Shown here in pieces: positions 1 through 5,015 of a stretch of DNA of 5,015 nt (position 1 is its first letter; each line of letters starts with the position of its first letter). The notes under the pieces are model-generated. The model was given only the letters and a program-made list of their open reading frames with translations. It had not been told where the DNA came from and searched no databases. A program made the translations under genes and the position numbers. Source of the stretch: DAOUEG01 sp964589285 (GTDB taxonomy: Bacteria > Chloroflexota > Dehalococcoidia > Dehalococcoidales > RBG-16-60-22); the NCBI GenBank assembly GCA_964589285.1, contig CAZPSP010000172.1, positions 1-5,015 of the forward strand, in the 5' to 3' direction.

Positions 1-105
1 CCACGACTGAAATCAGACGACATGAAAGTACAGGGAACGTGGGTCGATCCGACCCGCGAGGAACTGGACCGGCAAGCGGAGTTGATACGGAAAGCGCTTG
101 GATAG
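1..105 (+). CDS. 3' end of an unidentified protein-coding gene (partial)
   Basis: The reading frame starting at base 1 is open from the window edge to a TAG stop at 103-105 and gives 34 residues ending in RQAELIRKALG. The tail is charged, looks helical (EELDRQAELIRKAL) and follows a short GTWVDPTREE stretch, as at the C-terminus of a soluble cytoplasmic protein. I do not recognise the family, and 34 residues are too few to assign one. The frame converges on the lipoprotein gene, with 6 bases between the two stop codons, an arrangement typical of compact bacterial genomes. The call rests on the open frame, plausible residue composition and the neat packing against the next gene. An ATG at 22-24 in this frame could in principle start a 27-residue peptide, but the frame continues open upstream of it, so a truncated longer gene is more likely. 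Confidence 0.6.
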   Translation, partial: PRLKSDDMKVQGTWVDPTREELDRQAELIRKALG

Positions 106-111
106 AACGCT

Positions 112-1080
112 CTACTTCTCCACGGTGACGGTATCGGCAAGCCAGTAGGGACCTTCAAAGGGGTAGCCGGGATAGCTCAAGTCCGCAGCCTTCTCCTGGG
201 CGGTCCGGGAATCGACCTCTTTACCGGTGATCGTCAATACGTCGCCGAGGCTGGCTATCTTTTCGCCGGTTTCTAAATCTTTTACCCAGACAGTCTGCGA
301 ATCCGACCAGCCGAAACAGCCCCGGGGCCAGAGCACCAGGTAGCCATTAACGCGGAGTTCATTGTTTTCCAGGACGAGTTCGCCGGTGATCTCGCCGGTC
401 GCCTCAAACTCTTCAGGCTGCCGCTGCCGGGGAAAGAGATGCTGCACCCGGACGGGGCGGAAATCCTCCAGTAAAGGGACCTCCACGTGGATGGAAACAG
501 GATGAACGACATAGCCGTTCTTGCTGCCCACACCGATGATGAGATCGAGCGAGTCGGGGGTGGGTTTGTCTTCCCAGACGTAGTCTGCATCGACCACCAG
601 CAAGCCGGTAAGGTCGCCCGGTGTATCTCCGGCTATAAGTATCGGATAGCCGGCGGACACCCAGGATCTGCCGCCCTGTTCAGGCTGGCCGCTCGTCGAT
701 ATGCCGGCGAGGTTGGAGTAGTAGGGGTCGTCGAATTCCACCAGGGAATTACTCAAGCCGGTCACTTTCCAGCCTTCCGGGAACACCAGTCCAACACCAC
801 CCCAGTCCGCGGGATCGAGTTCCACATCCATGATAATCTGAACGGTGATGTCGTCCGGTTGTTCCAGGTCCCCTTTGACGAAGACCGTGCCTCTGGTCCA
901 GGTAGACAGGTTGACTGAAGAAGCATTTAGGGAAAATTCACGGAAATTGATAACGTCCTTATTGGTAACACGCTCAATCATCCCCTGTCCGCCGCAGCCG
1001 GCCAGCGGCGCCGCCAAACATAAGGCCGCAATGGCAAGAAAGATAATTCTTTCTATTAATCTGTTATTTTTTACCGGCAT
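112..1080 (-). CDS. secreted lipoprotein of unknown function
   Basis: This encodes 322 residues with a clear lipoprotein signal peptide: basic N-terminus (MPVKNNRLIER), hydrophobic core at residues 12-25 (IIFLAIAALCLAAP) and lipobox LAGC ending at Cys29. The protein should therefore be lipidated at Cys29 and anchored on the outer face of the cytoplasmic membrane. The mature part has no further membrane segment. Residues about 45-205 are rich in alternating hydrophobic and polar strands, suggesting a beta-sandwich. Residues about 227-290 look like a second small beta domain (GEITGELVLENNELRVNGYLV, split here from a longer strand run), followed by a Tyr/Pro-rich tail. I recognise no enzyme motif or named family. 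The frame can be extended upstream to an ATG at 1176, but that adds 32 residues before the signal peptide and overlaps the divergent gene, so the ATG at 1078-1080 is chosen. Its ribosome site is weak (GAGAG about 13 bases upstream). A role in substrate binding or envelope structure would be a guess. Confidence 0.85.
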   Translation of the reverse strand: MPVKNNRLIERIIFLAIAALCLAAPLAGCGGQGMIERVTNKDVINFREFSLNASSVNLSTWTRGTVFVKGDLEQPDDITVQIIMDVELDPADWGGVGLVFPEGWKVTGLSNSLVEFDDPYYSNLAGISTSGQPEQGGRSWVSAGYPILIAGDTPGDLTGLLVVDADYVWEDKPTPDSLDLIIGVGSKNGYVVHPVSIHVEVPLLEDFRPVRVQHLFPRQRQPEEFEATGEITGELVLENNELRVNGYLVLWPRGCFGWSDSQTVWVKDLETGEKIASLGDVLTITGKEVDSRTAQEKAADLSYPGYPFEGPYWLADTVTVEK

Positions 1081-1100
1081 CCTGTAAAAGCGTCTCTCAT

Positions 1101-1118
1101 TAACGATACATAGCGATA
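1101..1118. repeat. short direct repeat, possible operator half-sites
   Basis: TAACGATA (1101-1108) is followed by TAGCGATA (1111-1118): 7 of 8 bases match at a 10-base period, which is one helical turn. The pair sits between the two divergent start codons. It lies over the -35 area of the plus-strand box and just downstream of the minus-strand start point. A regulator site is possible, but a repeat this short can arise by chance. Confidence 0.2.
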
Positions 1119-1127
1119 ACTGAAACA

Positions 1128-1157
1128 AGTATACTATAATGAAAATGAGATGAACAA
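1128..1157 (-). promoter_or_regulatory. candidate promoter for the lipoprotein gene
   Basis: On the minus strand a TATACT -10 box (1128-1133) lies 18 bases downstream of a TTGTTC sequence (1152-1157), giving a fair -10 and a weak -35 match to the housekeeping sigma consensus. Transcription would start near 1121 and leave a leader of about 40 bases before the ATG at 1080. The -35 element would sit inside the first codons of the divergent membrane-protein gene. This is consensus matching only. Confidence 0.4.
1135..1140 (+). promoter_or_regulatory. candidate -10 box for the membrane protein/glyQS operon
   Basis: A perfect TATAAT lies in the short AT-rich gap just before the ATG at 1150. No good -35 hexamer is seen 16-18 bases upstream, so an activator or another start site may be involved. 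If this box is used, transcription would begin around 1146-1148, leaving almost no leader. A second -10-like TATACT overlaps it on the same strand at 1130-1135. Confidence 0.4.
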
Positions 1158-1680
1158 ATCCGCCGAAACCAGCCATTCACCAGACCAGCCCCCTGCTCTG
1201 CCTTTCCGCTGGTCATATGTCGCCCTGCCTATAGCGGTCACTGCCCTGACCATCGTGCTGACCATCATTTTCTACGGGCTGCTGCCGGCTCAGGTGGCGT
1301 ACCGTCTGCAGGACGATCCGGGAGCGCTGGTCGGCCGCGGCGTCCTGGTCGCCTGGCTGATCGTCCCGCAGGCGCTGTTCACGCTCGGCTCGTTCGGGCT
1401 GGTAAAGCTGGTGCTGATGGCTGCCCAATATGCCCCGGATGACAATTCCCTGATCATGAAGATCGTGCCGCTGGTAGGCAACATGACTACCATCGTGCAG
1501 CTTGTCATCCTCCTGGCAGCGATACAGATTTTACTTTACAATGCATATGAAATAAGCACCGGCCCCCTCTGGGCGCCGGCAGTCGCCGTGCTGGCCCTCG
1601 GGGCCATCTACCTGGCAACGCGGTTCGCCGGTTACTACCGCCAGGCGCGACGCCAGCAGAAAGAACTTCCCACAGAGTAA
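1150..1680 (+). CDS. four-helix integral membrane protein of unknown function
   Basis: This encodes 176 residues. After a polar, proline-rich cytoplasmic-type N-terminus (residues 1-20) there are four hydrophobic segments at about 22-45, 65-90, 106-131 and 139-158, then a basic tail (YYRQARRQQKE) that should stay in the cytoplasm by the positive-inside rule. The segment after helix 1 (YGLLPAQVAYRLQDD) resembles the LP-x-x-V-x-x-x-F/L pattern seen in DUF1648-type membrane proteins. That resemblance is weak and is offered only as a lead. No catalytic motif is visible. The ATG at 1150 has no clear Shine-Dalgarno sequence and may be read from a nearly leaderless transcript. A tiny upstream frame, MKMR (1139-1153), ends in an ATGA overlap with this start. 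It is first in a run of four co-directional genes, 17 bases before glyQS. The GC-rich coding pattern matches the neighbours, so the gene looks native. Confidence 0.82.
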   Translation: MNKSAETSHSPDQPPALPFRWSYVALPIAVTALTIVLTIIFYGLLPAQVAYRLQDDPGALVGRGVLVAWLIVPQALFTLGSFGLVKLVLMAAQYAPDDNSLIMKIVPLVGNMTTIVQLVILLAAIQILLYNAYEISTGPLWAPAVAVLALGAIYLATRFAGYYRQARRQQKELPTE

Positions 1681-1686
1681 CGATAC

Positions 1687-1690
1687 GGAG
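1687..1690 (+). promoter_or_regulatory. ribosome binding site of glyQS
   Basis: GGAG lies 7 bases before the ATG at 1698, within the 17-base gap after the membrane-protein stop. It supports the first Met over the in-frame Met at codon 9 (MDKIASL), which has no such site. Confidence 0.7.
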
Positions 1691-1697
1691 TAAAGAA

Positions 1698-3056
1698 ATG
1701 GCAGATAAACCAACCGTCACCATGGACAAAATAGCCTCGCTCGCCCAGCGGCGCGGGTTCATTTTCCCGAGCAGCGATATTTACAGCGGTCTCTCCGGCT
1801 GCTGGGACTACGGTCCGGTGGGCGTCGAACTGAAGCGCAATGTCAAGGAAGCCTGGTGGCGGGCCATAGTCCACGAGCGCGACGATATGGTCGGACTCGA
1901 TACGAGCATCCTGATGAACCGGCGGGTGTGGGAAGCCAGCGGACACGTGACGGAGTTCTCCGACCCCCTGGTGGAGTGCAAGGCCTGTCACCTGCGGTTC
2001 CGCGCCGACCACCTGGAAGGCGACTGCTGCCCGACCTGCGGCGGTGAATTCACCGAACCGATGCAGTTCAACCTGATGTTCAAGACGTTCGCGGGACCTG
2101 TGGAATCGGAAGCGAACATCGTCTACCTGCGGCCGGAGACTGCCCAGGGCATCTTCGTCAACTTCCAGAACGTCATCAACACCACCCGCAAACGGCTGCC
2201 CTTCGGCATCGCGCAGCAGGGCAAGTCCTTCCGCAACGAGATCACGACCGGCAACTTCATCTTCCGCTCACGTGAATTCGAGCAGATGGAGATAGAGTAC
2301 TTTGTCAAGCCGGGCACGGACGCGGATTGGTTCGAGCACTGGCTCCAGGCACGGCTCGACTGGTACACCAGCCTCGGCATCAAGCGGGAGAACCTGGAAG
2401 TCTACGAGCATCCCAAGGAGAAGCTCTCCCATTACGCCCGGCGCGTCTGCGACATCAGGTACCGTTACCCGCAGGGTTTCGATGAACTCGAAGGCCTGGC
2501 CAACCGGACGGACTTCGACCTGAAGCAGCACGCGCAGTTCAGCGGCAAGTCCATGGACTACTTCGACAACGAGGCGAACGAGCATTATATCCCCTATGTC
2601 ATCGAACCTTCCGCCGGCGTGGACCGCTGCGTCCTGGCCTTCCTTTGCGACGCCTACGACGAGGAGCCGGACAAGGACGAGATCCGCACGGTGCTGCATT
2701 TCCACCCGGACATCGCGCCCATCAAGGTCGCCGTCCTCCCGCTCAGCAAGAAGGAAAACCTCAATGCCTGCGCCCGTGACGTCTACGGCGGCATCAGAAA
2801 GCGCATCAACTCTCAGTACGACGATACCCAGAGCATCGGGCGGCGCTACCGGCGTCAGGACGAACTCGGCACGCCCTATTGCGTGACGGTGGATTTCCAG
2901 AGCCTGGAAGACAACCAGGTCACCATCCGGGAGCGCGACTCCATGGCGCAGATACGGGTACCCATCGCCACCGTTGCCGAGACGCTGGTCAAGAAGCTCG
3001 GCGGCGAGGACTTCACGGTGCTGCCGGAGGGCGGAAGTATTGTGAGCATAAAATAA
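1698..3056 (+). CDS. glyQS: glycyl-tRNA synthetase, single-chain class II (glycine--tRNA ligase)
   Basis: This enzyme attaches glycine to tRNA(Gly) in the cytoplasm, using ATP, for translation. The 452 residues cover the whole homodimeric type (TIGR00389-like, also named glyS), not the separate alpha and beta chains. The N-terminal signature FIFPSSDIYSGLSGCWDYGP lies at 21-40. A CxxC...CxxC insert (Cys94, Cys97, Cys111, Cys114) looks like a small zinc ribbon. RPETAQG is at 145-151, class II motif 2 is FRNE (178-181) with the loop continuing through FRSREFEQME, and motif 3 is EPSAGVDR (303-310). The anticodon-binding domain runs from about 341 to the end, with QSIGRRYRRQDELGTPYCVT and DNQVTIRERDSM. 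All catalytic motifs are intact, so the enzyme should be active. It sits 17 bases after the membrane-protein gene and 5 bases before the GNAT gene. There is no room for a T-box leader directly upstream, so it is probably transcribed from the promoter before 1150. Confidence 0.98.
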   Translation: MADKPTVTMDKIASLAQRRGFIFPSSDIYSGLSGCWDYGPVGVELKRNVKEAWWRAIVHERDDMVGLDTSILMNRRVWEASGHVTEFSDPLVECKACHLRFRADHLEGDCCPTCGGEFTEPMQFNLMFKTFAGPVESEANIVYLRPETAQGIFVNFQNVINTTRKRLPFGIAQQGKSFRNEITTGNFIFRSREFEQMEIEYFVKPGTDADWFEHWLQARLDWYTSLGIKRENLEVYEHPKEKLSHYARRVCDIRYRYPQGFDELEGLANRTDFDLKQHAQFSGKSMDYFDNEANEHYIPYVIEPSAGVDRCVLAFLCDAYDEEPDKDEIRTVLHFHPDIAPIKVAVLPLSKKENLNACARDVYGGIRKRINSQYDDTQSIGRRYRRQDELGTPYCVTVDFQSLEDNQVTIRERDSMAQIRVPIATVAETLVKKLGGEDFTVLPEGGSIVSIK

Positions 3057-3061
3057 CCGCC

Positions 3062-3526
3062 ATGCAGCAGCAGTATGTCAACATCCGGCTCGTCGAAGCG
3101 GACGAGTCCCTCAAGGACCTGAGTTACGATATCAGCAAAGCGGCGTACTACGACCTCATTGAGCGGACGTTCGGCTGGAAAGAGGAAAAACACCGGGAGT
3201 ACCACGAGCGCTACTGGAAAGAACAGCGCCCGTCCATCATCTTTCTCAGCGACAGGCCCATCGGCACGGTGCGGGTGGTCGATGACGGCGACGCGATGGA
3301 AATCTCGCAATTCTGCATCCTTCCCGAATACCACAACCAGGGCATCGGGACAAGCATCCTGCGCGGCCTGCTTGAACGGGCCGATACGGCGAATCACAAG
3401 GTCTGCCTGATGTGCATCAAAGCCAATCCCGCCCGCGCTCTGTACGAGCGGCACGGGTTCGAAACCGTCTCCAGCGACGACGAGTTCTTCCACATGGAAA
3501 GAGAACCGAACCCTTTACCGCGATAA
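3062..3526 (+). CDS. GNAT-family N-acetyltransferase
   Basis: This encodes 154 residues, the normal size for a single GNAT domain, which transfers an acetyl group from acetyl-CoA to an amine. The usual order is visible: an N-terminal strand (YVNIRLVEAD, 5-14), a helical substrate-side region (18-53) with an aromatic FGWKEEKHREYHERYW stretch, strands around IIFLSDRPIGTVRVVDD (59-75), then the acetyl-CoA pyrophosphate loop in ISQFCILPEYHNQGIGTSIL with Q93-G94-I95-G96. The C-terminal NPARALYERHGF (122-133) is the conserved helix-strand motif. The substrate cannot be read from the sequence; it could be a small molecule, a protein N-terminus or an aminoacyl group. The frame is open further upstream inside glyQS, but no earlier in-frame start is near, and the ATG at 3062 is 5 bases after the glyQS stop. 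No good Shine-Dalgarno sequence precedes it, which suggests translation coupled to glyQS. Confidence 0.93.
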   Translation: MQQQYVNIRLVEADESLKDLSYDISKAAYYDLIERTFGWKEEKHREYHERYWKEQRPSIIFLSDRPIGTVRVVDDGDAMEISQFCILPEYHNQGIGTSILRGLLERADTANHKVCLMCIKANPARALYERHGFETVSSDDEFFHMEREPNPLPR

Positions 3527-3530
3527 GGAG
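3526..3530 (+). promoter_or_regulatory. ribosome binding site of the HAD gene
   Basis: AGGAG overlaps the last base of the GNAT TAA stop and lies 5 bases before the GTG at 3536. It decides the GTG start and points to coupled translation of the two genes. Confidence 0.75.
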
Positions 3531-3535
3531 TCAGC

Positions 3536-4222
3536 GTGAAGTATGAAGCGATCATCTTCGACCTGTTCGGGACATTGGTGGACAATTTTTCGGTGGCCGG
3601 GTATTTTGCCGTCCTCGATGAGATGGCGAGGACACTTGGTGTGCCGGAAAAGGAGTTCGGCCGCGTCTGGCGGGAGGCGTTTACCGAGCGCAGCACCGGC
3701 ATTCACGGCAGCGGGGGGAACAACTACCGGGTGCTCTGCGGACGTCTCGATGTGACGCCGAGCGATGAGCAGATAGCCGAAGCTTACCGTGTGCGCCTCG
3801 ATTTCACGGTGAAATCGTTACAACCGCGACCGGATACCATTTCAACCCTGGAAACCATCAGGCAACGCGGCTACAAGACCGCCCTCGTCAGCGACTGCAC
3901 GGAAGAGGTGCCCGCCATCTGGCAGGAGACGCCCTTCGCGCCTTGTTTCGACGTGACGGTATTTTCCTGCGTAGCCGGGGTCAAGAAACCAGACCCACGC
4001 ATTTACCAGCTGGCGCTGGACGGATTGGGATTACGTTCGGAGGAGTGCCTGTATGTGGGAGACGGTTCCAGCACGGAGTTGACCGGCGCGCGGAACGTGG
4101 GCATGGACGCCGTGCTTATTCTCGATCCGGGCGAGACGGTGGACACTCATTACGTCCAGCGGGAAGAGGACTGGAACGGGCCGAGGATTGCTTATTTACG
4201 GGAAGTGCTGGATTTGTTGTAG
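3536..4222 (+). CDS. HAD-superfamily hydrolase, subfamily IA-like
   Basis: This encodes 228 residues from a GTG start. HAD enzymes form a covalent aspartyl intermediate and are mostly phosphatases, with some dehalogenases and phosphonatases. Motif I is FDLFGTLVD with nucleophile Asp9; motif II is Ser119 in ALVSDCT; motif III is Lys151 in GVKKPDPRIY; motif IV is VGDGSSTELTGA with Asp176 and Glu181. A helical cap of about 80 residues (17-95) sits between motif I and the rest of the core, as in subfamily IA. The residue two after the nucleophile is Phe11, not the Asp used as acid/base in most HAD phosphatases. A DLFGTL form of motif I also occurs in family members annotated as hydrolases, so this is not evidence of a dead enzyme, but it leaves the reaction open. 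It is the last gene of the run, 9 bases after the GNAT gene. The substrate is unknown. Confidence 0.93.
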   Translation: MKYEAIIFDLFGTLVDNFSVAGYFAVLDEMARTLGVPEKEFGRVWREAFTERSTGIHGSGGNNYRVLCGRLDVTPSDEQIAEAYRVRLDFTVKSLQPRPDTISTLETIRQRGYKTALVSDCTEEVPAIWQETPFAPCFDVTVFSCVAGVKKPDPRIYQLALDGLGLRSEECLYVGDGSSTELTGARNVGMDAVLILDPGETVDTHYVQREEDWNGPRIAYLREVLDLL

Positions 4223-4226
4223 ATAC

Positions 4227-5015
4227 TCAACTCAGCATGGTGAGTTCGATCATGGCAATGAGGTTGTTGAGGACGTGGAGTAAGATGGGCGCCCATAATG
4301 ACCTGGTCTTGAGTCGCACCAGCCCGAGGACAATGCCGAAGGCAAATATCATCCCTATCTGAAAAGGCGAGTACTGGACGTGCTGGACCGCCCAGAACAG
4401 CGAAGTGAGGATAATGGCCCCGGCGGGACCGATCTTCGACCGCGCGAAACCCTCGAAGAGGAAGCCGCGCATCCAGATCTCCTCGTAGAGCGGGGCAAAG
4501 ATGACGAAGGCTATCCACACGAGGACCGGCCAGATCTCCACGCTGTAGAGCGCCAGGTCGGAACTGCCCTCCCCCGGCTGGTTGGTCACGATGTTCATCA
4601 GGACCACAAATCCGTAATACAAGCCGAAGACCAGGAGCAGCAGGAATAGCGTACGCGGGCGGAACTTACGGAAACCCAGGTACTCAGCAAAGGGAAGTCC
4701 GTGCCTGGCACGGATGATCAGCCAGATGAGCGCCGTGCCGATGACGCCGTTGACAACAACAGATATGGAAGTAATGACGCCGCCGTACTGATCGAGGAGG
4801 TCCATGATACTGTCCATGGAAATGCCGGCGCCTTCCCAGACAACCATATAGACAAAGGCGAGGAAAAATCCGATGATGACCTGGACAACCAGGGTGATGA
4901 AGAAAATAACCAACCCGAACCCGAACGTGGCCCAGCCTCCCCAGACCGGTTTTCGCGGGGGCAGTCCTGGTATTTCCTGCCAGGGGCCTCTCCCTTCCGG
5001 GAGCAAGAAATGATA
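4227..5015 (-). CDS. CPBP-family intramembrane glutamic endopeptidase (CAAX protease-like), 5' end probably outside window
   Basis: This is a multi-pass membrane protein with the three CPBP (Abi/CAAX protease) motifs. Counting from the TTG at 5006, these are EE-x3-R (Glu175, Glu176, Arg180 in APLYEEIWMRGFLF), FxxxxH (Phe204, His209 in FWAVQHVQ) and HxxxN (His244, Asn248 in LLHVLNN). Hydrophobic segments fall near 26-55, 77-98, 119-140, 157-172, 194-210, 215-230 and 238-256. Members cleave membrane-associated substrates; in bacteria they are linked to peptide maturation, bacteriocin self-immunity and signalling, and the substrate here is unknown. The stop is at 4227-4229, 4 bases from the HAD stop on the other strand. 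The frame stays open to the right edge (residues YHF before the TTG), and no purine-rich ribosome site is visible in the 9 bases before TTG. I therefore think the true start is beyond 5015, with the 259-residue TTG form (4227-5006) as the alternative. The proline-rich N-terminus (PGLPPRKPVWGGW) is typical of such proteins. Confidence 0.9.
   Translation of the reverse strand, partial: YHFLLPEGRGPWQEIPGLPPRKPVWGGWATFGFGLVIFFITLVVQVIIGFFLAFVYMVVWEGAGISMDSIMDLLDQYGGVITSISVVVNGVIGTALIWLIIRARHGLPFAEYLGFRKFRPRTLFLLLLVFGLYYGFVVLMNIVTNQPGEGSSDLALYSVEIWPVLVWIAFVIFAPLYEEIWMRGFLFEGFARSKIGPAGAIILTSLFWAVQHVQYSPFQIGMIFAFGIVLGLVRLKTRSLWAPILLHVLNNLIAMIELTMLS

Noticed and set aside
487..918. 143-codon plus-strand frame opposite the lipoprotein gene
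   Set aside because: The opposite strand has a clear signal peptide and lipobox over the full length. This frame has no ribosome site or family resemblance that I can see.
1081..1176. Upstream extension of the lipoprotein frame to an ATG at 1176
   Set aside because: It would put 32 extra residues before a complete signal peptide and overlap the divergent gene start. The Met at 1080 gives a standard lipoprotein precursor.
1525..1560. AT-rich patch near the end of the membrane-protein gene as an internal glyQS promoter (TACAAT at 1537-1542)
   Set aside because: No -35-like hexamer sits at a suitable distance (TTGTCA at 1502 is too far), and the bases are explained by codons for ILLYNAYEIS.
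1678..1686. TAACGATAC shared with the divergent promoter region at 1101-1109
   Set aside because: A 9-base match is expected many times by chance in a 5-kb window, and here it spans a stop codon and a short gap. It is mentioned only as a side note to the repeat finding.
1681..1697. T-box or other riboswitch in front of glyQS
   Set aside because: Only 17 bases separate it from the upstream gene, and the 69-base divergent region shows no T-box-like structure or space for one.
2268..2705. 145-codon minus-strand frame inside glyQS
   Set aside because: It lies wholly opposite conserved glycyl-tRNA synthetase motifs and is a shadow of their codon use.
2876..3493. 205-codon open frame on the minus strand opposite the end of glyQS and the GNAT gene
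   Set aside because: It is antisense to two well-supported genes, its translation shows no recognisable motif, and long antisense frames are expected opposite GC-rich genes.
4229..4246. AACTCA-GCATGG-TGAGTT hairpin as a terminator
   Set aside because: The stem is only 6 AT-rich-ended base pairs with no following T-run on either strand, and it lies within the last codons of the CPBP gene.

Overview
This 5,015-base window is a gene-dense stretch of a bacterial chromosome. By eye it is moderately GC-rich, with many GC-ending codons. It shows no insertion sequence, tRNA, rRNA, CRISPR array or phage gene. The single-chain, class II glycyl-tRNA synthetase with a compact four-cysteine insert, the Gram-positive-like Shine-Dalgarno sites (GGAG, AGGAG), the lipoprotein and the mix of GNAT, HAD and CPBP-family genes would fit a member of the Chloroflexota (Dehalococcoidia-like). 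That placement is an inference from gene style, not from a search.

Layout: (1) Positions 1-105 hold the last 34 codons of a plus-strand gene of unknown function. (2) It converges on a minus-strand gene (112-1080) for a secreted lipoprotein of unknown function, with 6 bases between the stop codons. (3) Positions 1081-1149 are a short AT-rich divergent control region with -10-like boxes on both strands and a small direct repeat. (4) Rightward from it runs a tight four-gene run: a four-helix membrane protein (1150-1680), glycyl-tRNA synthetase (1698-3056), a GNAT acetyltransferase (3062-3526) and a HAD hydrolase (3536-4222). The gaps are 17, 5 and 9 bases, so one operon is likely. (5) A minus-strand CPBP-family membrane protease-like gene (4227 to the right edge) converges on the HAD gene with 4 bases between stops. 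Its start probably lies outside the window.

Only the glycyl-tRNA synthetase has a firmly assignable reaction. The other genes are assigned to families, and the lipoprotein, the membrane protein and the left-edge fragment remain functionally unknown. No gap exceeds 70 bases, and I saw no convincing intrinsic terminator, even at the two convergent junctions. I did not find a convincing new biological system. The points most worth a second look are the compact divergent promoter with a possibly leaderless transcript, the uncharacterised lipoprotein, the GNAT gene lacking its own ribosome site directly behind glyQS, and the HAD protein without the usual second aspartate.
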